Part shown: positions 46,694-54,094 of the stretch, in pieces
Numbering within the stretch: position 1 is the stretch's first letter
Layout of the letters: each line of letters starts with the position of its first letter
Assembly: GCA_035555435.1 (NCBI GenBank)
Contig: DATMGN010000016.1
Coordinates: forward strand, 1 to 64,000
Source: 73-13 sp035555435
Lineage (GTDB): Bacteria > Actinomycetota > Actinomycetes > Actinomycetales > Microbacteriaceae
Direction of reading: 5' to 3'
Length of the DNA stretch: 64,000 nt
Notes under the pieces: generated by a model
Database searches by the model: none
What the model was told of the DNA's origin: nothing
Seen by the model: only the letters and a program-made list of their open reading frames with translations
Program-made: the position numbers and the translations under genes

Positions 46694-48445
46694 TCACCAG
46701 GTGAGGGGGATCTCGGTCGCCGATCCGGCGGAGGGCTGCACGTGGAACATCGTGATGACCTGGCTCGCGACCACGCGCCAGTACGGCGCGAGATTGCTGG
46801 AGAACGCGGCCCACGGCACCCCCAGCGAGACGACGATCGCATACTCGGGTCGGTCGACCGGCACGAGACCCGCGTAGGAGATGACGGTGCGGTTGCCGTA
46901 CGTCCCGGTCTCGGGGTCCACGACCTCCGCGGTGCCCGACTTCACCCCGAGACGATACCCCGGGATCGCGAGCGAGTCGGTCACGCCGTTGTTGAGGAAG
47001 ACCATCTCGAGCATGTCGCGGCTGACCGCCGCGGTCTGCGGGCTGATCACCTGGACGGGTTCGCCAATGTCCGGTGTCTGGACCGTGCCGTCCGGCAGCG
47101 TGCAGGACTGCACGAGCTTGAGCGGCATCCGCACGCCGTCGTTGCCGAGGACCTGGTAGGCGCTCGCCATCTGCAGGATCGTCGTGGACATGGCCTGGCC
47201 GTAGCCGATCACGAGCCGCGTGCGGGCGTCCCAGTCCTGCAGCTCCGGGAGGTAGCCGCCCGACTCGCCCGTGAAGTCGACCTCCGTCGCCTGGCCGAAG
47301 CCGAAGGCGCGCAGGTAGTCATAGCGCGTCTCGTTCTGCATCGTGTCGGCGATCGCCGAGGTGCCGGTGTTCGAGGACTCGACGAGGCTGCCCGCCACCG
47401 TGAGGTGCGGGTCGTGCCAGGTCGCGTCGGTGATGATGCCCGCCTCGCCGAAGTCGCGCCGGTAGGGCGCGTCGAGCGGTGTCGCCGCGGCCACGGTGCC
47501 CATGTCGATCGCGATCGCCGCGTTGATCGGCTTCATGATCGACCCGGGCTCGTACGGGATCGCGAAGGCGCGGGAGCCCGTCACGCCGGGGTCGGCCTCC
47601 TGGAAGTTGTTCGGGTCGAGCGTCGGCCAGTCGGTGAGGGCCATGATCGCGCCGTCCGAGACGCGGATGACGGCGGCCGAGCCCCACGTCGCGCCGAAGT
47701 TGGCGGCGGCCTTGACGACCGACTCCTGCAGGTACCACTGGAGGTCGCGGTCGATCGTGAGCTGGAGCGTCCCGCCGTCGACGGCGGGCACCTCCGTCAC
47801 GGCGGTGTCGGGGATGCGCACCCCGTCCTCCGAGCTCTCATAGCTGACGACCCCGTCCTGCGCCGCGAGACACGCATTCTCGGATCGTTCGAGGCCGGCG
47901 AGCGGCTCGTCGGTGCCGAGGAAGCCGAGCAGGTTGCCGGCGACCGCGCCGTTCGGGTACGTCCGGGCTTGCACGCGCACCGCGTACGCCCAGGGGATCC
48001 CGAGCGCGTCGACCGCCTGGAACTGCTCGAGCGTCAGCCCCTTGGAGAGCACCGCGTAGTCGCTCGCGGGGTCCTCCTGGAGGATCGCCATGAGCTCGAG
48101 CGGGTCCTGCCCGGTGACGCCCGAGATGCCGGCGAGCGCCTGCTCGACCGAGCCGTTCATCTCCGTGAAGCCGAGCGCGACGCGCGGGGACGCCGTGATG
48201 TCGTAGCGCTCGACGCTGTCCGCGAGGACGTTGCCCGAGCGGTCGATGATGTCGCCGCGGGTGCCGTAGACGGGGGCCTGCAGCGCCCGTCGGTCCTTCG
48301 CCTCCTGCGTCAGCGTCGACGCGGAGACGATCTGGATGTCCACGAGCCGGACCGCGAACGCGATGACGACGATGAGGACGAGGACGATCGCGACGCCGAA
48401 TCGCCCGCCGTTGCGGCGAGTCCTCACCCCCTGGTCCTCGCGCAT
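46694..48445 (-). CDS. ftsI: Septal peptidoglycan transpeptidase FtsI (class B PBP)
   Basis: A 583-residue penicillin-binding protein. It has a cytoplasmic tail, one transmembrane helix at about 15-37, a pedestal domain (RGDIIDRSGNVLADSVERYDI) and a transpeptidase domain. Active-site motifs are SIMK in EPGSIMKPIN, SSN and KSGTAE (the usual KTG is KSG). It crosslinks septal glycan made by FtsW. The ATG at 48445 is 5 bp past the ftsL stop. Confidence 0.95.
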   Translation of the reverse strand: MREDQGVRTRRNGGRFGVAIVLVLIVVIAFAVRLVDIQIVSASTLTQEAKDRRALQAPVYGTRGDIIDRSGNVLADSVERYDITASPRVALGFTEMNGSVEQALAGISGVTGQDPLELMAILQEDPASDYAVLSKGLTLEQFQAVDALGIPWAYAVRVQARTYPNGAVAGNLLGFLGTDEPLAGLERSENACLAAQDGVVSYESSEDGVRIPDTAVTEVPAVDGGTLQLTIDRDLQWYLQESVVKAAANFGATWGSAAVIRVSDGAIMALTDWPTLDPNNFQEADPGVTGSRAFAIPYEPGSIMKPINAAIAIDMGTVAAATPLDAPYRRDFGEAGIITDATWHDPHLTVAGSLVESSNTGTSAIADTMQNETRYDYLRAFGFGQATEVDFTGESGGYLPELQDWDARTRLVIGYGQAMSTTILQMASAYQVLGNDGVRMPLKLVQSCTLPDGTVQTPDIGEPVQVISPQTAAVSRDMLEMVFLNNGVTDSLAIPGYRLGVKSGTAEVVDPETGTYGNRTVISYAGLVPVDRPEYAIVVSLGVPWAAFSSNLAPYWRVVASQVITMFHVQPSAGSATEIPLTW

Positions 48446-48450
48446 CCTGG

Positions 48451-49023
48451 TCAGTGTGTCACCGGTCCGGGGATGCCCGTGGAGGCGGGCGGCGTTTCGG
48501 CGGGAGTCTGCGCTGCGAGCGGGTTCACCTGCCCGGTCGCGGGCAGGACCGGCGGCAGGCCCGCCGTGAGCGCGTTCGGCACGAGGTTGCAGGCGCCGCC
48601 GCAGCCGGTCGTGTCGGGCATGCCGGGGGCGCCGACCGCGACGCCCGTCTCGAGGTCGAGGAACGCGGCGCCGGGCGCGGGGATCATGCCGAGCGACGCG
48701 GCCGCGTTCGCGAGGTGCTGCGTCGCCGCCGCGACGGACAGCTGCTCGCCGAGGCTCAGCGACTCGCGGGTGAGCGCGCGCTGCTCCTGCTGGAGGTCGC
48801 TGATCCGGTAGGCGCCGCCGCTGATCGCGATCGAGAGCAGCAGCTGCGCGCCGACGATCGCGATGACGCCGCCGATCGCGACGATCGCGTGGAGCACCCG
48901 CGGGCGGGCGCGGCGCTGGCGCTTCGTCGTGATGACCTCGGTGAGCCGGCGCGGGCTCGGGGCGAGGCTCTCCGAGCGCAGGTGACGCCCGCGCGGGACG
49001 CGGATCGGGGCGGTGGCACTCAT
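48451..49023 (-). CDS. ftsL: FtsL-like cell division protein
   Basis: A 190-residue bitopic protein between rsmH and ftsI, the FtsL position. A basic N-terminus and one transmembrane helix at about 43-67 are followed by a short coiled coil (RISDLQQEQRALTRESLSLGEQL). The Pro/Ala-rich extracellular tail is long for FtsL. Similarity is structural rather than by motif, as is usual for FtsL. ATGA overlap with rsmH. Confidence 0.82.
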   Translation of the reverse strand: MSATAPIRVPRGRHLRSESLAPSPRRLTEVITTKRQRRARPRVLHAIVAIGGVIAIVGAQLLLSIAISGGAYRISDLQQEQRALTRESLSLGEQLSVAAATQHLANAAASLGMIPAPGAAFLDLETGVAVGAPGMPDTTGCGGACNLVPNALTAGLPPVLPATGQVNPLAAQTPAETPPASTGIPGPVTH

Positions 49024-49973
49024 GCGGCGTCCTTGAGGCGCTCGGCGGCGCGCAGGCGCACCGGGATCGATCGCGGGTTCGCGGCGCGCTGCGCCTCGTC
49101 GGCGAGCTCCGCCCCACGGGTGAGCAGGCGGAACTCCGGGCGGTGCTCGGGCAGCTCGACGGGGAGCCCGGCCGGCGCGGTCGACCGCGACCGGGCCGCG
49201 AGCTCCTGCTTGACGATCCGGTCCTCGAGCGACTGGTACGCGAGCACGACGATCCGGCCGCCGACGACGAGTGCGTCGAGCGCCGCGGGGATCGCGCGCG
49301 CCAGGACCTCGAGCTCCCGGTTGACCTCGATGCGCAGCGCCTGGAAGACGCGCTTGGCGGGGTGGCCCGCCCGCCGGGCTGCCGCGGGCGTCGCATCCGA
49401 GATGATCCGCACGAGCCGCGCGCTCGTCGCGATGGGCTCGATCGCCCGCTCCCGGACGATGCGCTGCGCGTAGCGCTGCGCGAGCTTCTCCTCGCCGTAC
49501 TCGCGGAAGATCCGCCGCAGGTCGCCCTCGGAGTACCCGGCCACGACCTCGGCCGCGGTCGGCCCGCTCGTGCGGTCCATCCGCATGTCGAGCGGGGCGT
49601 CCTGCGCGTACGCGAAGCCGCGCTCGGCGACGTCGAGCTGCAGCGATGAGACGCCGAGATCGAAGAGCACCGCGTCGACCCGGTCGGTGCCGGCCGCCGC
49701 CAGCGCCCGGTCGATCTCGTCGTAGACGGCGTGCACGATCGTGAGCCGCTCGGCGGCGAAGGCGAGGCGGCGCGTCGCGATCTCGATCGCGTCCGTGTCC
49801 CGGTCGATGCCGATGAGTCGCAGACCCGGGAACGCCGTGAGCAGCGCCTCCGCGTGCCCGCCCATGCCGAGCGTCGCGTCGATCGCGATGGCGCCCTCGC
49901 GACCGAGGGCGGGCGCGAGGAGTTCGAGCGTGCGCTCGAGCATGACCGGGGTGTGGATCGCGGTGTCGTCCAT
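49020..49973 (-). CDS. rsmH: 16S rRNA (cytosine-1402 N4) methyltransferase
   Basis: A 317-residue SAM methyltransferase (MraW). Motifs: HTPVMLERTLELL, IDATLGMGGHAEALL (SAM), FDLGVSSLQLD, DAPLDMRMD and FQALRIEVNREL, with AYQSLEDRIVK near the end. The start at 49973 is preferred to one six codons earlier because GGGAGA lies 7 nt upstream. Second gene of the mraZ transcript. Confidence 0.96.
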   Translation of the reverse strand: MDDTAIHTPVMLERTLELLAPALGREGAIAIDATLGMGGHAEALLTAFPGLRLIGIDRDTDAIEIATRRLAFAAERLTIVHAVYDEIDRALAAAGTDRVDAVLFDLGVSSLQLDVAERGFAYAQDAPLDMRMDRTSGPTAAEVVAGYSEGDLRRIFREYGEEKLAQRYAQRIVRERAIEPIATSARLVRIISDATPAAARRAGHPAKRVFQALRIEVNRELEVLARAIPAALDALVVGGRIVVLAYQSLEDRIVKQELAARSRSTAPAGLPVELPEHRPEFRLLTRGAELADEAQRAANPRSIPVRLRAAERLKDAA

Positions 49974-50098
49974 GGCGTTCTCCCGTCCCACCCGGCGGCC
50001 GCTCCCCGGTGCGGATCCCCATCCGCACCACCTGGCCCAGGGGAAGGGGGTCAGGGTGCGCGGCTGGAGATCGGCGCCGGGGTCCGGCGTCGCCAGGC

Positions 50099-50530
50099 TC
50101 AGAACAGTCCGGGGATCACCTCCTCGGCGGTGTTGACGTAGTCGTCCTCGACGGCGGCGTAGTACGCGTTCCAGGCGGAGGTCGACCAGATCTCGGCCCG
50201 ATTGCCGGCGCCGATGACGGTGAGGTCGCGCTCGAGCCCGGCGTACTCGCGCAGGATCGGCGGGATCGTCACGCGGTGCTGGGCGTCGGGCCGCTCCTGG
50301 TTCGCGCTGGAGAGCAGCATGCGCGTGTAGTCGCGGCCCTGGCGGCTAGAGACCGGGGCCTGGCGCAGCTTGTCGTAGAACGATTCGAACTCGCGCTCGG
50401 CGAAGACGTAGAGGCAGCGCTCCTGGCCGCGGGCGATGACGACGCCGCCGGCGAGCTCGTCGCGGAACTTGGCGGGGAGGATCAGGCGGCCTTTGTCGTC
50501 GAGCTTGGGGAGGTACGTGCCGAGCAGCAT
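50099..50530 (-). CDS. mraZ: Division/cell wall cluster regulator MraZ
   Basis: A 143-residue DNA-binding protein with two SpoVT/AbrB-like halves (LPKLDDKGRLILPAKFRDEL and QHRVTIPPILREYAGLERDLTVIG). It forms rings that repress or tune its own operon. The ATG at 50530 has a GGGGGAG site; an upstream in-frame start lacks family similarity. Three tandem 10-bp repeats that it should bind lie about 40 bp upstream. Confidence 0.96.
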   Translation of the reverse strand: MLLGTYLPKLDDKGRLILPAKFRDELAGGVVIARGQERCLYVFAEREFESFYDKLRQAPVSSRQGRDYTRMLLSSANQERPDAQHRVTIPPILREYAGLERDLTVIGAGNRAEIWSTSAWNAYYAAVEDDYVNTAEEVIPGLF

Positions 50531-50571
50531 CGGTGCTCCTCCCCCTCGGTTTCCGGCCAGTCCCTGGGTTT

Positions 50572-50601
50572 CCTCCACTTTACTCCACTTCCCTCCACTT
50601 T
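50572..50601 (-). promoter_or_regulatory. MraZ box: three tandem 10-bp repeats
   Basis: On the minus strand the unit is (A/G)AAGTGGAGN at exact 10-bp spacing, repeated three times. Tandem AAAGTGG-type repeats upstream of mraZ are the known binding sites for MraZ. The spacing places the three sites on one face of the helix. Confidence 0.75.
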
Positions 50602-50640
50602 GTCGCGCATCCGGCGCAGAATTTCTCGCCGGAAACGAAG

Positions 50641-50666
50641 AACTCCCCCGATTTCTCGGGGGAGTT
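50641..50666 (-). terminator. Rho-independent-type terminator after the DUF3040 gene
   Basis: An 11-bp perfect stem (AACTCCCCCGA with TCGGGGGAGTT) and a 4-base loop, followed on the minus strand by a T-rich stretch. It lies 24 bp past the DUF3040 stop and upstream of the MraZ box, separating the two transcripts. Confidence 0.75.
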
Positions 50667-50689
50667 CGAACGTGGAGCGAGGTGGAGGA

Positions 50690-51070
50690 CTATGCCCCGT
50701 CTCGATCGTCATTGCGCCGGTCCCAGCGGTCCTCGAAGGACGAGAGGAACGACGTGCGCTGCGGTTTCGAGCCCGCCGGACGAGGGCCGTCGCCGTCGAG
50801 TCCGACAGGCGCATCCGGCACGGTCCGCCGCATCGCGACGAGAATGCCGACGACGATGACCGCGAAGCCGACCACGCCGATCCAGGCCGCCTTGAACGCG
50901 ATCGCGGCAATGACCCCGCCGAGTCCGGCGACCGCGATGAGGATGCCGACGAGCAGCGAGCCGTAGTGCAGGCCGCGATTCGCGCCGGGGGCGACGACGT
51001 CCGCCTCATGCTGGAGGAGGTTTCGCTCCATCTCCTCCAGGAGGCGCTGCTCACGCTCGGACAGAGCCAT
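50690..51070 (-). CDS. DUF3040 membrane protein
   Basis: A 126-residue actinobacterial protein. The DUF3040 N-terminus MALSEREQRLLEEMERNLLQHEADVV is followed by two adjacent transmembrane helices (about 40-80) and a basic tail. The function is unknown. It commonly sits just upstream of mraZ. AGGAAG precedes the ATG at 51070. Confidence 0.88.
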   Translation of the reverse strand: MALSEREQRLLEEMERNLLQHEADVVAPGANRGLHYGSLLVGILIAVAGLGGVIAAIAFKAAWIGVVGFAVIVVGILVAMRRTVPDAPVGLDGDGPRPAGSKPQRTSFLSSFEDRWDRRNDDRDGA

Positions 51071-51170
51071 GGCCGTCACTTCCTCTCTCGATGACAGGCC
51101 CGATGATACGCCGCGTAGCCGGGAGTCGGCGAGCCTCGGTCTGACGGGAGCGCCGCCCTACACTCATCCT

Positions 51171-52292
51171 GTGGCAGACAGCTCGCGCCTGACCGACCTC
51201 GTCCAGGACGCGCTCGACGCATTCCTCGATCAGCAGGCGACGCACGCCGAGGCCATCTCGAGCGACCTGAGCCCGCTCATCGACGAGGCACGCGGACTCC
51301 TCGCGGGCGGCAAGCGCTTCCGGGCGCGCTTCTGCTACTGGGGCTGGCGTTCCGTTGCGGGCATCCCGGACGACCTCGACCCGATGGCGCCATCCGCCCC
51401 CGATGGCGATGTCGACGCGGTCGTCGGCGTCGCGGCCGCGCTCGAACTGCTCCATGCCGCGGCGCTCGTCCACGACGACATCATCGACCGCTCAGCGACG
51501 CGACGCGGGCGGCCGGCTGCTCGCAGCGCCTTCGCGCAGCTGCATCGCGAGAGCTCCTGGACCAAGGACCCCGAGCGCTTCGGCGACGGCGCCGCGATCC
51601 TGCTCGGAGACCTGCTGCTCGGCTGGGCCGACTCCGCGCTGCGGATCGCGACCGGCCTCCTCACCGACCGCGCCGCCGCGGCCGCCGCGACCGCCGAGTT
51701 CGAGCGGATGCGCACCGAGGTGACCCTCGGCCAGTACCTCGACATCCTCGAGGAGCACTCCTGGATCGCGCGACCCGACGCCGACGCGGCGCGGCGCGCC
51801 CAGCGGGTGGTCGTGCACAAGTCGGCGAAGTACTCGGTCGAGGCCCCCCTGGCGATCGGCGCGCTGCTCGGCGGCGCGGACCCCGAGCAGGTCGCGGCGC
51901 TGCGCGGCTTCGGCCTCCCGCTCGGCATCGCGTTCCAGCTGCGCGACGACCTGCTCGGCGTGTACGGGGACCCCGAGACGACCGGCAAGCCGGCGGGCGA
52001 CGATCTGCGCGAGGGCAAGCGCACCGTCCTCATCGCCCTCGCCCGCGCCGCGCTCCCCGGCTCCGCCCGATCCCTCCTCGACGAGCTGCTCGGCGATCCC
52101 GAGCTGGACGAGGCGCAGGTCGACCTCATCCGCCGCACGCTGCGCGAGTGCGGCGCGGTCGACCAGGTGGAGCGCGCGATCGACTACAACCTCGGGCAGG
52201 CTACGACCGCGATCGACGGCGCCCGCATCACCGGGCTCGCCCGCCGAGAGCTGCTCGCCCTCGCGGAAGCGGTGTCCCGCCGCGACGCCTGA
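51171..52292 (+). CDS. Polyprenyl diphosphate synthase (trans-type)
   Basis: A 373-residue all-trans isoprenyl diphosphate synthase (IspA/IdsA type). The first aspartate-rich motif DDIID is at 102-106 and the second is FQLRDDLLGVYGD. GGKRFRARF binds the allylic substrate. It makes polyprenyl chains for quinones or carriers; the product length cannot be read. The GTG at 51171 is exactly 6 nt after TACACT (51159-51164). The equivalent mycobacterial gene at this position is Rv2173 (idsA2). Confidence 0.92.
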   Translation: MADSSRLTDLVQDALDAFLDQQATHAEAISSDLSPLIDEARGLLAGGKRFRARFCYWGWRSVAGIPDDLDPMAPSAPDGDVDAVVGVAAALELLHAAALVHDDIIDRSATRRGRPAARSAFAQLHRESSWTKDPERFGDGAAILLGDLLLGWADSALRIATGLLTDRAAAAAATAEFERMRTEVTLGQYLDILEEHSWIARPDADAARRAQRVVVHKSAKYSVEAPLAIGALLGGADPEQVAALRGFGLPLGIAFQLRDDLLGVYGDPETTGKPAGDDLREGKRTVLIALARAALPGSARSLLDELLGDPELDEAQVDLIRRTLRECGAVDQVERAIDYNLGQATTAIDGARITGLARRELLALAEAVSRRDA

Positions 52293-52307
52293 GGGCTCCG
52301 GCGCCCG

Positions 52308-52339
52308 CGGGTCGGATAGCCGCGTAGCGGCGTATCGAG
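52308..52339. repeat. REP-like palindrome between convergent genes
   Basis: GATAGCCGC (52315-52323) pairs with GCGGCGTATC (52327-52336) with one bulged base, flanked by CGGGTCG and CGAGAC. It belongs to the TCGATACGCCGC...CGACC palindrome class common in Microbacteriaceae. It may end transcription from both sides. Confidence 0.55.
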
Positions 52340-52342
52340 ACT

Positions 52343-52681
52343 TCAGAACGCCAGCGCCTGGCCCACGCGCCGGACCTCGCTCTTGCGCCCGGCGCGAAGC
52401 GCGAGGATCGGGCTCGTCCCGAGGCTCGGCTCGTCCTCGAGCAGCCAGGTCATCGCCTCCGCCTCGCTGAAGCCCGCGTCGAGCAGCAGCAGCACCGTAC
52501 CGCGCAGCTCGCGCAGCGGCTCCGTCTCGCCCAGGAAGAGCTCCGGCACCTTGACGACGCCGTCGATGCGGCTCGCGAGCAGCGAGCGCTCCTCGATCAG
52601 GCGATGCACCTGACTCAGCTTGACCTCGAACCGCTCCGCGATCTCCGGAACCGTCACCCACACGACATCGGGCTGCACCAC
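52343..52681 (-). CDS. Rv2175c-family DNA-binding protein
   Basis: A protein of about 112 residues. It has an N-terminal winged helix-turn-helix (WVTVPEIAERFEVKLSQVHRLIEERSL) and the Rv2175c C-terminal domain (LRGTVLLLLDAGFSEAEAMTWLLEDEPSLGTSPILALRAGRKSEVRRVAQ-like tail). In mycobacteria Rv2175c is phosphorylated by the neighbouring kinase PknL, and a PknL-type kinase follows here at 54.1 kb. The start is a GTG at 52681 (or 52678), with a GATATT-like -10 close by; the longer frame upstream has no family similarity. Confidence 0.85.
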   Translation of the reverse strand: MVQPDVVWVTVPEIAERFEVKLSQVHRLIEERSLLASRIDGVVKVPELFLGETEPLRELRGTVLLLLDAGFSEAEAMTWLLEDEPSLGTSPILALRAGRKSEVRRVGQALAF

Positions 52682-52869
52682 GCGTTCGAATATCTCACAG
52701 GTGGCGCATCGCGCTCGACCACGCGCGACGCGGAAGCGTTTCAAACACTGAGCTAGACGCATCTGTTTTCACATCAGTCACGTTGGTTGACTTGGCTCGC
52801 TCTGTATGTCAACGTTGTCGGGATTATCGATATCACCAACCCTCTCAGGCCGGAGAGAAGGACGAGATC

Positions 52870-54033
52870 ATGACGGCAGCAGCGACCGGGAGCGTGCCCC
52901 CGTTCACCGCCGCCAACGCGCTGCACGGCCTGCGGCCCAGCACCGAGCCCGCACGCACCCGGCGCGAGCGTCGGGCCCGCGAGCGCGGCACGGGCGAACG
53001 GCGGCGTATGGGACCGGCCATCCCGCTGCTGGTGGCCGGGACGCTCGCGTTCTCCACGACCGTGACCGGCGTCGCGATCCCTGCCGACACCAAGGCGAAG
53101 TCCCCCAAGCCCAAGCCCCCCGTCACCGATCGCGGGACGACCGTGCGCGAGGCTTTCGCCGAGGCGAAGCGCGCCGCGGCCGCTGCCGCGACCGCGATCC
53201 GCACGACCGTCGCGCCGCCCGCGCTCTACACGGTCGGCCAGCACGAGACGCTCCCCGACATCGCCGCGCGCTACGGACTGTCGACCGCGTCGCTGCTCGC
53301 GCTCAACGGCCTGAGCTGGAGCACCGCGATCCACGCGGGACAGATCCTCAAGCTCACCGCGTCCGGCCCGATCGAGCCGGCGGCACCCCCGGCCGAGGAG
53401 CCGCCCGTCCCGCAGCAGCAGCGGCACACCGTCGCCTCGGGCGAGAGCCTCACGTCCGTCGCGGCCCTCTACGGCGTCGAGGCGCAGTCGCTGCTCTCGG
53501 CGAACGGCTTCAGCCCGAGCTCGATCATCTACCCCGGCCAGATCGTCACCATCCCGCCGCCGCCCGCGCCCGTCGTCGAGGCGCCACCGGCCGAGCCCGC
53601 GCCGCAGTACGCCGAGGTCCACGACTACGCCGCCGTCGGGCTCACGGAGTCGATGGCGCACTACGCGAGCATCATCATCCAGGTGGGTCGCTCGATGGGC
53701 GTGCCGGACTACGGCATCGTCATCGCCCTCGCGACCGCCGCGCAGGAGTCCACGCTGCGCAACCTCGACTGGGGCGACCGGGACTCGGTCGGACTCTTCC
53801 AGCAGCGCCCCAGCCAGGGCTGGGGCACCGTCGCGCAGCTGACCGACCCGTGGGAGTCCAGTCGGCGCTTCTACGGCGGACCCGGCGTGCCCACGCGCGG
53901 GCTCCTCGACATCCCCGGCTGGCAGTCGATGCCGCTGACCGTCGCCGCGCAGGCGGTGCAGATCTCGGCCTACCCCGACGCCTATGCGAAGTGGGAGTCG
54001 TCGGCCTGGGCATGGCTCGGGGAGCTGTCGTGA
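52870..54033 (+). CDS. LysM-domain cell wall protein with lysozyme-like C-terminal domain
   Basis: A 387-residue protein with one N-terminal membrane or signal segment (IPLLVAGTLAFSTTVTGVA, about 56-75). Two LysM repeats lie at about 117-160 (YTVGQHETLPDIAARYGLSTASLLALNGL) and 180-225. The C-terminal transglycosylase-like domain is at about 255-387, with the likely catalytic glutamate in AAQESTLRNLDWGDRDSVGLFQQRP. It should bind and cleave peptidoglycan outside the membrane. AAGGA precedes the ATG at 52870. Promoter elements are likely in the 188-bp divergent gap. It is 61 bp from the kinase gene. Confidence 0.85.
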   Translation: MTAAATGSVPPFTAANALHGLRPSTEPARTRRERRARERGTGERRRMGPAIPLLVAGTLAFSTTVTGVAIPADTKAKSPKPKPPVTDRGTTVREAFAEAKRAAAAAATAIRTTVAPPALYTVGQHETLPDIAARYGLSTASLLALNGLSWSTAIHAGQILKLTASGPIEPAAPPAEEPPVPQQQRHTVASGESLTSVAALYGVEAQSLLSANGFSPSSIIYPGQIVTIPPPPAPVVEAPPAEPAPQYAEVHDYAAVGLTESMAHYASIIIQVGRSMGVPDYGIVIALATAAQESTLRNLDWGDRDSVGLFQQRPSQGWGTVAQLTDPWESSRRFYGGPGVPTRGLLDIPGWQSMPLTVAAQAVQISAYPDAYAKWESSAWAWLGELS

Positions 54034-54094
54034 TCGGCGCCGCTCCCCGACGTGTCTCCAGAAGGCTGCAATGACGGGGATCTACACTTCCGGA

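Noticed and set aside
54071..54094. ATG at 54071 as the pknL start
   Set aside because: It lies upstream of the TACACT element that is spaced exactly 6 nt from the GTG at 54095, where the family N-terminus begins.
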